A stretch of DNA of 64,000 nt from positions 79,631,645-79,695,644 of the forward strand of contig NC_092794.1 in the NCBI RefSeq assembly GCF_918797505.1. The letters are read 5' to 3'. The notes below the pieces were generated by a model, which saw nothing but the letters and a program-made list of their open reading frames with translations, searched no databases and was not told where the DNA came from. The DNA comes from Bemisia tabaci. Lineage: Eukaryota > Arthropoda > Insecta > Hemiptera > Aleyrodidae. Shown here in pieces: positions 35,615 through 47,678 of the stretch. Position numbers and translations under genes: made by a program. Each line of letters begins with the position of its first letter. Position 1 is the stretch's first letter.

Positions 35615-36250
35615 GGGGCCGTTCATAAATTACTTAAGGCTCTCATGGGGAGGGGGGGGGTCTATAACAGCCTTTCGTTGCCTTACGAGGGGGGAGGAGA
35701 GGGTACGACGTCAACTTTTTAGCCTATATTTCAAGAAAATGCAAAAATCCATATTTCGTCAGGTTGATAATAAAATTCAAGATGAAATAGAGGAAATCAG
35801 GAAACCACCGATTGCTGGCCGATCGAACCATGCCCTATCATTTCTCTTGATTCCCACTTCTCCACTCATTCTCACGATGATGAGTAGTGACTTCATCCTC
35901 ACGTCAACTTTATACTTTTAACTATTTACTCCCAAGGCCAAAAGAATCTTCAATTTTGCTCCATATTTTTGTTTATTAAACTAATTATATCATGAATCTT
36001 GCCTGTGAACTTACTCCAGAAATTTGGTTTCACATAAAAAAATTGTGGCTTAAAAATTTCATTGTGTTCTAAAGGGAAACGTCATGCTTCGATCTACGAT
36101 AACTGAAAAAAGGGGGGGGGGGGATAGTCGAGACTTACGTAATTGGGGGGGGGGGGGGGGGGGGGGTTAAGGGATGCCTTACGGTGCTGCACAAGGAGAA
36201 GTATGGGAGTTAAAAAATGGGGAAAAGGTCTTACGTAATTTATACTAAAG
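35615..36250. repeat. GGGGCCGTTCATAAATTAC-type repeat with G-runs
   Basis: Begins GGGGCCGTTCATAAATTACT. It contains TTACG and G-run motifs and ends GTCTTACGTAATTTATAC, a degenerate mirror of the start. G-runs at 36112-36121 and 36145-36166 are long and may be misassembled in length. Confidence 0.45.
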
Positions 36251-36394
36251 GATGTTAACTGAACACTATGCTACATTAATTCCTGTCTGGAGTCTGCTTT
36301 TTCCTCCAAGAAAAAACAAGTTTATTGGACGGCCCCTGTATACTACTGTATACCCTCATACAGGGACCCTGGACCAGAGTTGCTAAAGGAATTT

Positions 36395-36522
36395 CATCGT
36401 ATGAAATTCTTGAAATTTCACAAGAAATTTCATGAAATTTCCTCATAAAATTTCTTGAAATTTCCTCATAAAATTTCTTGAAATTTCCTTATGAAATTTC
36501 TTTTTGTAATCTTTCATGAAAT
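36395..36522. repeat. tandem repeat of GAAATTTC motifs
   Basis: About five imperfect units of 24 to 31 bp built on CATAAAATTTCTTGAAATTTCC. The motif GAAATTTC is itself palindromic. No function is inferred. Confidence 0.65.
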
Positions 36523-36689
36523 TTCTTAACTCTGCCCTGGACCTTGGATTCAGAAGTTTCTCTGAAGCAAGAGGAGCCCTTTTCGATTACGTTTCAATCA
36601 AAATGCAATCCTCACTCAGATTTTTTGGAAAAAATAACCCTGCGATGCCCTACGCGGCATTTATAAATATGATCAAGGCGTTAAAATAT

Positions 36690-36762
36690 ATTCACCGCGA
36701 GGGCGCGAACCGTGAACGTTCTGGACATGGGGCGAATGCCTTACCGCTTAGCTACGCCGATT
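36690..36762 (-). tRNA. tRNA-like sequence (SINE head or tRNA pseudogene)
   Basis: On the minus strand GGCGTAGCTAAGCGGTAAGGC gives an A box and, 35 nt on, CACGGTTCGCGCC gives a B box, at tRNA spacing. The acceptor stem does not pair well. More likely a tRNA-derived repeat than a working tRNA. Confidence 0.4.
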
Positions 36763-39299
36763 GTTATTGTGGAGACGAATTTGCCAGTACATAAGGCAAA
36801 TAAAGTTCTTTCTTTCTCCACTAGAGCTGAGAGTAGAGACGCATCGGTGAAACGCTCTTGCTTACTGATGATCTGCGGCAGGATTTTTGTCATCCCTAAC
36901 CTTCTAAGCCAAGAAGGAATCTCTGCTAAACTCAAACGCCAACAGGAAGGACCCAAGCACCCAAGCAACTCGAAATCTTTTAAGGTTAATCTTCAGCTGT
37001 AGTTCCGAAAAAATCCACCACGTCGCGCTGCTAAAATCCGACTCCGAAATCAGTGATTATTTAAATATCACAATAGGTATCTTAAATTCTAAGACTCATA
37101 AGTTCTAGCAGCATACGTCTGGAATCCTTAGAAACAAACGCGAGCTTTGAAAGTCTAATAATAAAAGCTGTAAATTGATCCCAGTTTCTCTTACGGGACA
37201 TCTGTAAGTGCGAGAGAGACAGCTCACGGTGGGAGAGAGATATCTGCCAACTGCTGAGAGCGATCAAGCGCGATTGGTTGCATCAAGGTCATCATGCTTA
37301 ACCCTACTTTTTTCTGGGATCAAATTGCAGAGCTTCAGAAATGACTTTTCACGTTGTTTTTAGGGTCAATAGGAAGAAGAATGTTATAGCTAGAACTTAT
37401 TTATCTTCGATTTAAACAGAAATTCCTTCAACTTTTATAAAAGCTCAAGGACTCACGTGGTGCTGTACGGACTCTAAAACACAGCGGTGGCGCCCCCTGC
37501 GCGGAGAAATTTCTTACTTCACGCAGCTGTAGATACACTAGGTGTATCTACAGCTGTTAATGACAAGGCTAAACTGGGAAACCACTTACCTAAATTCACA
37601 AAGTTTCAGACTTCCTGTTCCTCTTAATTTCTCAATTAAAAGATCATTCAACAAAATCTCTGAAATGTGATATTTTTCCTCTACATGGGCAGAAAATTCA
37701 GTAATTAATTCAAACGATATGCTGACTTGCTTCCCTTTGAAAATCTGAACTGGATGTAGAAAGTTTGAGCAACGTATTCAGGATATGTAATTTACACGTT
37801 TTGCAAATGATACCTATGTTTGGCCATTAGATTGGTTTGAGAAGTAAATGTTACAAATGTCATCCCTGGTCAATCTGAACTGTTTTTCCCAACTTGTTTT
37901 CATGGTGGGATGTAATTCTATGACTTTTCAAGATCCTTTCATCTTTCGGTACCTGAAAAATTCAGTGAACCAAACGACTTTCAATAGGAATCGTTGGCAA
38001 CTTTACCATTGAAATGATTCTTGGGTGATTTACTTACCAAGTACCAGTTCCTGATGAATTTTTTTAAGGTTCATGCTTTCGAAAGTTGAGTTGTAGGTAA
38101 TGTCGATTCAGCCGTAGCACGCACCAGAAAATTCCTTTTTCGATCGGACCATTGATGATTCATTGTCGAATTAGCTTTGAACTGATTAAATATAAATGAC
38201 ACCATAAAGTGTTATTTATTAGTGAATCAGAGATCAAAGTATAAATTTTAAGCTGCTAGAGCAGTGATTTCATCTGGTCCGAGTGATCGTCTAAATGCAA
38301 TACCCACTTATGACGGATCTGAGAAAGTTTGCATCACCGCAAGGAGGTATTAACTCAATAACTACACACCAAATTATTTACACAACTAGGGCAGATTCTG
38401 TGGTGAATCAGCAGGCTTAAGAAAAAGGTCTGACAGCAGGAAAAAAGCAATAATACCTGTACTTATAGCGTAACAGTGCATGCACTAAATTGGTCACGTC
38501 AAAGGACAGACACTGATAACAAACATTGAACAAGAAAGCAGAACTGGATTGAGTCACTGTAGTCCCTAATTTAGTTCTAAACTGCTAATTTGAAGAACCA
38601 TGAGACACACCTCAGATGTGTAGGTAATCACTCGGTTCGGGCCAGAGAAACCTTGAACTACATGAGGTCATATCGGTGAAGTTTGAGGGGTCAAAGGGCT
38701 GTAATACTAAAAGAAAGGTAAACTTCTGACTCCTGAATGAATTCAAGACCACATATTTTAGATAAAGAAACTGAATAACACTTAAATTGTGGCGAGAATG
38801 AAAAGAGAATGATCAAAGAAAAGAATGTCAGGGTTTGGACTTGTGGAACTGATTCTCAGAGTGCACATTACAATGAGCCGATAGGCTGTGGCTCCAGGTT
38901 ATAAAATACGAGGAAAATGGTTGTCAAATGCTTTCTTGAAGTCGAACATGGACTGTAATTAATGAAAATTAAAAGATTTCGAGTTGCTTGGGTGCTTGGG
39001 TCCTTCCTGTTATCAATTTTCGTTTGTTTACGATCCCGGCGTTGGGAGCGTTGGACGTTTTCGATGGCCGATGCTCAGTCGGCGCTGCGCAGCGCTGCGA
39101 CAATCCTATTGGCTACAAATGTGACGTCATTCGTATATTAGGCGAGCGGGATTTACAAAAATGCGCAGTCTATTTACGCAAATATCTCGCTTATTAGTTG
39201 GTTTCATGAATTCCCGTTTGTACCATTGAATTCTACGCGAAATTCTGATGCAGATTCATGTGCTTAGAGCCTCCAGTTCTTACCCTGTCTAGAGGCTCA

Positions 39300-41829
39300 T
39301 TGTCTTATTAGGTTTCCTCCGTTTTGTTAGAACCCATTTCACCTGATGGATTTACGTCTTGTGGTGCGAAACTGATTCCCCCGAGACTCTGAGCCTAGTC
39401 CATAGTTTGTTCAACTTCCCAATGGATAATTTTAGTAATCGAAGTGTTTTTTGACTGTGAATGGTGTTAATATTCTCTAGACAGTATAAGTACCTTGTGA
39501 ATCAAATTATCAATCTATTACCTACTCTCCTCATTTTGCTGCAGGATAGAGATATCATGGGTGGCGGTAGCCACCTCCGGACAAAGTCTAAACTCGACAA
39601 CACTGGAAAGCCTCCAAACGAAAAGGTGGCAGCCAACCATAGACACACGTAACTCCCTTATTCTGAAAATTGATTCGACTCTAGATCGACTGCAGACCAA
39701 ACGACGGCACGGATTCCAACGATCTTGGTGTCTACTGACGCACCTAAATTGGGCCTACAAAGTTGGAAAGTTTCATCAAGATCCATTGAGTTTTCAAAAA
39801 GTTATAAGCACTTAAAGGCCCAAAATGACAAATATTTTTTGTAACATGGGCCGTTTAGTAGCGGGAAACCGACACGATCACCTTTCGCAACAGATTTCTC
39901 TCTTACACGGCCACAGATTCTAATGGAACCTAAAAAGGCCCTGCTTGAGGATATAAGGATTTCATTTATACCACATTTAATAGGGTTTCAATGCTCGGAT
40001 AATTCAGCATCGGCAAATAACTTTCAAAATTTTAGCTACAATGTTTTGAATTTTAGAAAAATCCGGTATAGTGGTTCAATGCCATTGGTCGATTCCGTTC
40101 AGTTTAGCCAGTCTCGGGAACGAAATTTCCCTAGTTACCAATACCAACTTCCAACTCTAACTACTTGACAACAGATTTATGATTTAATGTAATATAAGAG
40201 TTCAATTCTCTGTAGAAGCTAACTAATATTTTTACACACTTATATTATTACGTCCCACGTCTTCTGCCAGAGTCCGATACACGATTTCATTAGTTTCTCT
40301 TAAAATGTTCAAGTGATGTCTTTGTTCAGAAGTGAGGTTATCAGTCGGTGTGTATGTCTGACCCAAGCATCAATAAATGTAATTCAGGTAAATTACGTCG
40401 ATAATAGGACAACAAAGCTGTGCCAAACTATCGAAAGGAAGCAGGATTTACACCACAGTTTGCATTCCCGTGACTAACAGCATCCAAATATTTCCCTACC
40501 GTGCACACCAATGGATCGAAGGGAGAGCCCATTACTCTCAGTTTTTAATTACATTATTGTTTTCCTCAAGTCACGAATGCTACTTTCCATATCTTGATGA
40601 GATGTAGTTGTTTTCAGTGGACCCTATCAGTCTCAAGAAAAGATCTAAAAATTACTGTAATATGAGCCTTCCCCTATCACACTACTTGCGACACGGTCAC
40701 AATGCTCTGACCAAAATTTATTCGCTTTAAATTTTGCTTTCAACCTACGTGCTCTGGAGTGCTTGTGCTTCTCCTAAGTGTATGTTATTGACATTAAGAT
40801 CTTGTGTTCTTCATGACTAATCTTGGAAAGCTTTCGCCTCTTACCGTTGCTGGTTTACATCATCGGCATATGCGGGGATGCGAGGTATAATTCAATCACC
40901 AAGTCAACTTTATGTCCCTAAATCAGAGATCTTTGACGATGAGTATTAGCTCAAATTTGGTTTTCTTCGAGTCTCTTTGATTTTGCGTCAGAAGTTGTTA
41001 GAAACACCATGTGGCCAGTCAATGTGTAACAAAGTCTTTCATGAAAGGTATGTACTCGTTCTATTTTCTCAGCTTGATGATTACTATAAAATCAAGAATT
41101 TACATTCCTGCATAAATCGCTGGGCCAAGTAATTACGTACCGCCCATTCCGTCTCTATTTTAACATAAGGGCTTTTTTTTATGCGGATCGCAGTGGATCG
41201 CGATGAACATCGGTATTTTTTTATTCTGTTCCTCAGCGTGATCCAAGCGTTCCAGGTGGATCAGGGTGGAACGCTGGATCGCTCTTCCGAGGTGGGGGGA
41301 GCTCGCGATCCACTGTGATCCTAATCTAATGCGAGGAAGTTGCCGTCCCCAAAAAATCAAAACAATAACAAATCGAACCAAATTCCAAGTTTGGATTTTT
41401 TTATCGCTTGGAACACTTGGATTGGTCCGAATCGCTCAGGATTCCGATCCAGTGCATTCCACCGAGATCCACCCTGATCCGCGATAAAAAAAAAGCCCTA
41501 TATGAAAACTTGATGTAAACACAACACAAACACATCAAATAGTGAGGTTATGTTATGGACTTACACTGGTGGTGCAGCTACCGACTGTTAGATAATAAAC
41601 CCTTAAATGCCATCCGGCTAACTTAGCTACGTCCATAGACACCAAGATTGTTGGAATCTGTGCCACCGTTTGCTCTGAATTCCATTCTATATCGAATCAA
41701 TTTTCAGATGAAGTGAGTTGAAGGTGTGACTAAGAGTGTCGACCACCCCTTTGTTATAGGGACTTTAGTAGGTCGTCATTTTCCTCGAACGGGGGTGGCT
41801 AACGCCACTCTTGATGTGAAAATATTGTG
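39300..41829. other. no gene recognised; includes a small MITE
   Basis: Short frames at 39561-39815 and 39923-40168 have no domain and no supporting signals. The only structured feature is the TIR element at 41164-41501. The stretch 41640-41815 includes GGTGGCTAACGCCACTCTTG, an inverted relative of 42328. Confidence 0.35.
41164..41501. mobile_element. MITE of about 335 bp with AAGGGCTTTTTTTTAT termini
   Basis: AGGGCTTTTTTTTATGCGGATC at the left and GATCCGCGATAAAAAAAAAG followed by CCCTA at the right are inverted. The inside is rich in GATCC and GATCGC motifs. TA flanks both ends, so a Tc1/mariner-type origin is likely. Frames here are not genes. Confidence 0.65.
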
Positions 41830-43117
41830 GTGTTGTTGGTTGTTGTGTCACAGAAGTATTCCATCTTCACCTACTGAGTTTCTAGCATAATTACTCCAGT
41901 GAAACAGTGCACTCTGAAATTAATTGAGCGTTGGGTCTATGTATGGTTCGCGTGCCTACCTAGTTCTTAATGAAATAAATGTAATCGGGTGAATCAAAGC
42001 CAAAAAAGATTAGACCAATCGATAGCGTTTATGATCAAAAAGTTTGCGCCTAGGCACCAACTGCGGAACATGTTCTGATGAAAAGTTTGGGGGTGGTGTT
42101 TTTAGTCCGACAGTAGACAACAAAATTACTAGGAATTCTTGAACTACCAGGTAACTGAGAGGTAGCCTTCATTATCTTTCATGAATCAAAAGACGCCATT
42201 CAAATTTAAATGCTTGCTTACATGCCAGTTATACAATTCGACAAATTATGTGGTGAAGCGACTCTAAGCAAAATAAATCAAAATATTCTCCGCTATAGCG
42301 TCAATATAGGCATACTGTATCAAGAGTGGCGGTAGCCCCCCCCCCCCCCCCCCCCCCCCCCCGTGGGTAAGCTTACAGTGTAATATTTGCAGCAAGTTTT
42401 TCTCTTTTTCAATTAATTTTCTGACTGAGGCCATTGTAACTTGAGGTTGAAATTCAGTCAATTATTACCTGAATCGCTCAAGTTCAACGGAGTGCATAAT
42501 AGGTATAAGTACAATTTTCTTCTCCATGTTTCAAGTCACATTCCTAGACGTTATACTCTGTTAAAAGAAAAAATACTTTTGTGGCCGAAGGGGCTTGGCT
42601 TGACGCACACTTTTATTGATAAATTAAATACCTCTTACAGGAAATACTTTTTATAATGAGTGAACCAAAAAAAAAAATAATTTTAACTCTTTGAATGGAC
42701 TTTCCACTTAGTGGTCTCACTGTTATTTAATTTAAAATTTTAGTGGCTGAATGTAAGTATGTCCAACAGTTGAGTTAAACGCAGTAAAAATTGCAGAATT
42801 AATGTTGAAACTTTATGAGCAAGGAATAATTTATGCGGCAAAAGAAGTTCATTCTAAGTAGCCCTACACTATGACAATTAATTGCTAATCCATCAATTTT
42901 TAAAACATTATGTACCCTATTTCGATGAGAGAAGTTTAAACTCACCAAAACATCAGGTAACTTTTATTGATTGCAAACTGAATCACCCCCTATTAATGTT
43001 TAGTTGATCAAACAAGGAGTTCCAGTTCTGCTCATTAAAAAAATTATTCTCAGTTTCTCTTTTTCCAGGCAAATGTTTCATTAGCTTCACATCATTCCAA
43101 AAACGACCTGATATAAA
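41830..43117 (+). repeat. R1 outer arm, left copy
   Basis: Reverse complement of 62997-64000, from GTTGGTTGTTGTGTCACAGA through ATTAACATTAATAGGGG-like blocks. About 280 bp (42153-42430, with a C-run of roughly 32 bases at 42329-42362) is absent from the right arm. The right arm runs off the window end, so the true terminus is not visible. Confidence 0.8.
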
Positions 43118-44932
43118 AACTACAAAAAACCCAAAAAAACTTTCAGATTCTAAGGAGTAAAGAATCCGGCCAAAGTCTTAAACTTGTTGAACCAAATTTT
43201 CTTATTACTCCTAAAAGAAAATTAAAAATTACCTATACTTTACTGAAAATCGAATGTGGGCCAATTCATAAACGAGCGATACAACATTCACTGCATGTGT
43301 GTATGTGGACCTCTTGTAGGAGCCCAAGCGGTTCGCTTTTTGCAACAAACGCTACATATTCGTGAATGGAAAGTCCTTGAAGGAGCACATAACGTCCTCT
43401 TTCTTTATTTAACTTATGCATTTTTTATTCAGAATCTTCATAAAATCAAAAAGAAAAGTATGGACTGATCTGAGCCTTATATGTGCTCTAAAACAATATG
43501 AAATATTTTATCGCACAAAGTCGAATATTTTTTCTTTAAAATTTAGAGCTACGTAACTAATTCAATAATCATGACTCGTGTATTTGCAGAAAAGTTTTCT
43601 CAGAGACTCAGTAAATTCCCTTGCTGAGCTGCATGTATCTTCAAGTAGGCATTATACTTCTAAAAGGAAATGTAGGCCCCTTCATTTAGGAGTGATGCAA
43701 CAGTCATGACGTGTAAGTATGTTTAGCCCTTGCAGGAGCCTCTCCTCACCTATTTGCATTTTTATCTAAAGTAAAAAAAAAATAGTCGGTAGGTATGGAT
43801 TGATCTATGAGCCATCCGCAAAAATGCTCTTACTGTAATCATTAGTATTTGTCCCCTCTGCTTGCTGGAAGATTGCTTGCAGCGTATTTTAGGTAGAGTA
43901 GAATAGGTAAGAGGGTTTTGACATGGATCCTCAGATATCTCTATGAAGCATTAATTTCAGTGACCCGTTCATTTTTGCGGACACGTCAGTGATTCTTTAA
44001 AATTTAGCTGAGTCAAATAAAAAGGCTTCTGCAAGGGCTTTTCATATTAAAATGTCGCAATTGTTGCATCACTCATTGAAGGAGGAGACCATTCTTAAGA
44101 AAAATACTGGACTTTAGCCAGCCGATTGAGTATTTTTTTTTTCTTGCTCTCTTAAAAGCATTTGTAGGACCTGAATCGAAAAATATTGGACTTTGTGCGA
44201 TAAAATATTTCATATTGTTTTGGAGCACATAGAAGGCTCATAGATCAATCCATACCTACCGACTATTTTTTTTTTACTTTAGATAAAAATGCAAATAGGT
44301 GAGGAGAGGCTCCTGCAAGGGCTAAACATACTTACACGTCATGACTGTTGCATCACTCCTAAATGAAGGGGCCTACATTTCCTTTTAGAAGTATAATGCC
44401 TACTTGAAGATACATGCAGCTCAGCAAGGGAATTTACTGAGTCTCTGAGAAAACTTTTCTGCAAATACACGAGTCATGATTATTGAATTAGTTACGTAGC
44501 TCTAAATTTTAAAGATAAAATATTCGACTTTGTGCAATAAAATATATTTCAAATTGTTTTAGAGCACATATAAGGCTCAGATCAGTCCATACTTTTCTTT
44601 TTGATTTTATGAAGATTCTGAATAAAAAATGCATAAGTTAAATAAAGAAAGAGGACGTTATGTGCTCCTTCAAGGACTTTCCATTCACGAATATGTAGCG
44701 TTTGTTGCAAAAAGCGAACCGCTTGGGCTCCTACAAGAGGTCCACATACACACATGCAGTGAATGTTGTATCGCTCGTTTATGAATTGGCCCACATTCGA
44801 TTTTCAGTAAAGTATAGGTAATTTTTAATTTTCTTTTAGGAGTAATAAGAAAATTTGGTTCAACAAGTTTAAGACTTTGGCCGGATTCTTTACTCCTTAG
44901 AATCTGAAAGTTTTTTGGGGTTTTTTGTAGTT
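43118..44932. repeat. R1 inner palindrome, copy 1
   Basis: Arms 43118-43815 and 44235-44932 are near-identical inverted copies (AACTACAAAAAAC ... GTTTTTTGTAGTT). The 70-codon frame MGQFINERYNIHCMC is the same in both arms (43256 + and 44582 -), which is a consequence of the palindrome. The loop holds a decayed copy of the short frame noted at 61483 (plus strand, about 43985-44117, with an early stop). Confidence 0.8.
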
Positions 44933-45180
44933 ATTGTCAACGTGGAAAATGCTGGGAGGTTGGAGTGTTCATCATCTGATGGAGTTGGTCAGATTTCTTT
45001 AAGAACTTCGCATCCAGATTTTTTTCGGTCCCACTTCCACCAAAATTGTCTCTCCTATCACCATCATGAAGTACTTCAACCAAAGATTAAATGAGGAATG
45101 ATAGACATACTTTCATTTTTGCCTGAGAATTCTTCCGATTTGAAGTTATGAAAGAAATAAAGTAGCTTTACCGTTGACAT

Positions 45181-45182
<2 letters not shown>

Positions 45183-45217
<35 letters not shown>

Positions 45218-45397
45218 CCACACAAGTGGTAATCCTTGCGCTTCCAGATAGAGCCCATCCCCCCTCCGTCCCTACTGCGTACGAGCCCGAGGCAACCGTT
45301 GTTTGAGACCATCAAACTTGGGTCGCCTAGCCGGGAATCGAACCCAGGACCTCCTGATTATAGAGCCAGCGCTACAACCACTACACCACAGGAGGCC
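45183..45397 (-). mobile_element. tRNA-derived SINE with poly(A) tail
   Basis: The minus strand opens with a tRNA-like head: GGTGTAGTGGTTGTAGCGC (A box) and GGGTTCGATTCCCGG (B box) at tRNA spacing. A short unrelated body and an A-run of about 31 follow (45183-45213). Clear tRNA-SINE layout. The target duplication was not identified. Confidence 0.82.
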
Positions 45398-45607
45398 GAC
45401 AGGATTCGCCAGCTTATTTCTTAGTGAAAGTCTAATTTATTCGGTGAAAATGGAAGAAAATATTTTTCTTCTCTAATTTCAATGAGGCATTGCATCAAAT
45501 ACATATAAATTGTGACACTGGGACACTGGATCTCACTAATACTGCTGTTATCTCTTCTATACTATAAGCTCCAAGACCTCCTAATTTTGCGAAACTGGTA
45601 ACGCTTA

Positions 45608-45920
45608 GTTCCAGCGTTCTACCGGGCCGATTTTCATGATTTTTGCGGCTATTGACAGGCAATTGTCTCTAGATAAGCCAACTCTTTTCAAATTTTCAAA
45701 ATATGGCCCAGGTTTTTTTATATTACGTGGTAAAGTTGCGAATTCTCCCATTTAAACAATGTAAATTTATACTTTTTGTCATAGTTCGTTTGAGCGTTCT
45801 ACCGGGCCGATTTCCATGATTTTTGCGTAAATCGACAGGTAATAGGCCCTAGATGAGCCCGCTGTAATCAGATTTTGGAAAAAGGACCCAGGTTTTTTTA
45901 AAATCACGTTATAAAAGTGA
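45608..45920 (+). repeat. two direct copies of a block of about 140 bp
   Basis: GCGTTCTACCGGGCCGATTT occurs at 45612 and 45795. Both copies continue with CATGATTTTTGCG, GACAGGYAAT, CTAGATRAGC and CCCAGGTTTTTTTA. Diverged; function unknown. Confidence 0.6.
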
Positions 45921-46054
45921 GTGAGTTTACAGAATGCTCCGGTACTGCTACCGCTATGCGCGGGAGGATGCGCAGTGGTCGAGGAGGTTGCGCAGTAGCT
46001 GTGTAGCCTGCGCATCAGCTCTACACTTATCTACACAAGATTCGCATCGGCGAC

Positions 46055-46138
46055 CTCATGTCGAGCGGTGGCAGAGTCGTCTGAGACGTCGAATGCATCC
46101 ACTGTGAACTCGGTGTGGGTTCGATCCCCGTCTCATGA
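46055..46138 (+). tRNA. tRNA-like sequence, long variable arm type (pseudo-tRNA or SINE head)
   Basis: TGGCAGAGTCGTCTGAGACG resembles an A box of a Ser/Leu-type tRNA and GGGTTCGATCCCCGT is a good B box; TCATG and CATGA at the ends can pair. The total is about 81-84 nt. No poly(A) is seen nearby. Function doubtful. Confidence 0.4.
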
Positions 46139-46564
46139 AGTCTTAATTATTACCTGACTAAAAGTGTTCATTGTTTTACTGCAATATTTCATCAAGCAGT
46201 CATTCCAAAACGAGTCCTTTTAATTTTAAGGTAATTTTAAGTAAAGTTTAAAATTAAAGTATGCCTCATATCGTAATTTTTTAGGGGAAAAATAAAACTA
46301 ACACTGATAGGAGGGTAAAAATAGGGCCGCGAAGCGGCCTATTGATGGCGCGGAGCGCCTTCAGGGGGTTGGGCCGCGTAGCGGCCAGGGGGCGTAGCCC
46401 CCTACTACTAGATAAATATGTAACTCTACCAAAGAAAAGAGAATCTCATCAGGGTGGCAATCGAGAAACTAAAGTTAGTTTGAACAAGCACCTATTAAGA
46501 GAGAAATGCGACAGATTATTTACAGTGTCTCACTTTTTCACAATGCTTTGCATTTTCCTCTAGA

Positions 46565-46950
46565 AACTACAAAAAGCCCAAAAAACTTTCAGATTCTAAG
46601 GGGTAAAGAATCCGGCCAAAGTCTTAAACTTGTTGAACCAAATTTTCTTATTACTCCTAAAAGAAAATTAAAAATTATACTTGACTGAAAATCGAATGTG
46701 GGCCCCTTCATAAACGAGTGATACAACATTCACTGCATGTGTGTATGTGAGCCTCTTGTAGGAGCCCAAGCGGTTCGCTCTTTGCAACAAACGCTACATT
46801 CGTGAATGGAAAGTCCTTGAAGGAGCACATAACGTCCTCTTTCTTCATTTAACTTTTGCATTTTTTATTCAGAATCTTCGTAAAATCAAAAAGAAAAGTA
46901 TGGACTGATCTGAGCCTTATATGTGCTCTAAAACAATTTGAAATATATTT
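46565..46950 (+). repeat. R1 inner unit, copy 2, left part (split by the LTR element)
   Basis: Starts AACTACAAAAAGCCC and follows the 43118 arm until GAAATATATTT, where the LTR element begins. The other part resumes at 61059. Confidence 0.85.
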
Positions 46951-47268
46951 GTGATGCGGGGGTCCTATGCGGAGCGTAGGGTGGCCCGGCACCTCGATAA
47001 AATGAATCCAACACAAGATGTAACGTGCAAAATACCGTCACTCCAGCGCGTTCGACCAGGGTGTCGAGCTCGAGGAATCTATGCTGAACTTGTCCCCTGA
47101 GCCTCCACTCCTACCTTAAATATCCATCGACCGAGCTTGGGGCGCTTCGGCCTAATGAGCCGCTTAGCGAGCTTGCGCCCCAACTCAAGGTCGGTGGGTA
47201 TTTTTGGTGGATGCATTCTGCTACGTGATGGCCTCAGGGGGTAAGTCGGCCGTGGTGTGCACCACAAT
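46951..47268 (-). repeat. 3' LTR (318 bp)
   Basis: Matches 60742-61058 except one extra C. On plus it runs GTGATGCGGG to CACCACAAT. Upstream of it on the minus strand is GAAGGGCCCCAGG, a weak polypurine tract. Confidence 0.93.
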
Positions 47269-47678
47269 CCTGGGGCCCTTCGAAGCTCGGCGCCCTCGCC
47301 GAAGTTAGCCTTTGTAACCGTCTTTTTATTTAAAAGGTTTTTTAAGTATTAACTTTACAATTGGAACTTAAGTACTATTTTTACATGGATAAGAACAAAG
47401 CTTATAATATTCAGTTAATTTATAAAAGTAAAACATATAATGTTCAATGAATGAACATAGACCATATAGTATAGAACTAATATTTATAGATAAAACCAAA
47501 CCAAATAATATGTAATAAAGGAATACTCGTAAGGTGCATCCATTCCCAACAAGTTAAAAATTTATGTATCGTATTTCATGGGGATCCAAATTTAAAAACT
47601 AAATATTAATTATTATCCCTTTAACCCTTACTTCCTAACTAAGCAATGTGATGTAATCTTATGTTTTTCCTTTTTCAA
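47269..47678. other. env 3' flank of the retroelement
   Basis: AT-rich region between the env stop and the 3' LTR. No open frame or recognised signal apart from the weak purine tract at 47269-47282. Confidence 0.5.

Larger units (their letters stand above)
34998..39299. mobile_element. 4.3-kb element with about 300-bp near-identical TIRs
   Basis: The left end GAGCCTCTAGACAGGGTAAG is mirrored at the right end (CTTACCCTGTCTAGAGGCTC). The arms (34998-35297 and 38994-39299) include GCGCTGCGCAGCGC and CGTTTGTTTACGATCCC and look essentially identical. Internal relatives of the arm edge occur at 36880-36985. The interior has no transposase; it holds a G-rich repeat at 35615-36250, an AAATTTC tandem block, and a tRNA-like head. 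Likely non-autonomous; the superfamily is not determined. Confidence 0.75.
44933..46564. other. spacer between R1 units, with SINE, direct repeat and tRNA-like head
   Basis: Unrelated to R1. Holds a SINE (45183-45397), two copies of a block starting GCGTTCTACCGGGCCGATTT (45612 and 45795), a tRNA-like sequence (46055-46138), and a cluster of GC-rich palindromes (46324-46411). No gene. Confidence 0.6.

Noticed and set aside
36395..36522. Possible CRISPR-like repeat array
   Set aside because: Units are imperfect tandem GAAATTTC repeats without spacers, in an animal nuclear genome.
41160..41487. 73-codon frames on both strands
   Set aside because: They are reads across the two arms of a small TIR element rich in GATCC.
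43256..43468. 70-codon frame, identical to one at 44582-44794 on the other strand
   Set aside because: Identity is caused by the palindrome arms. The related copy at 46700 does not keep the frame, so it is not a gene.
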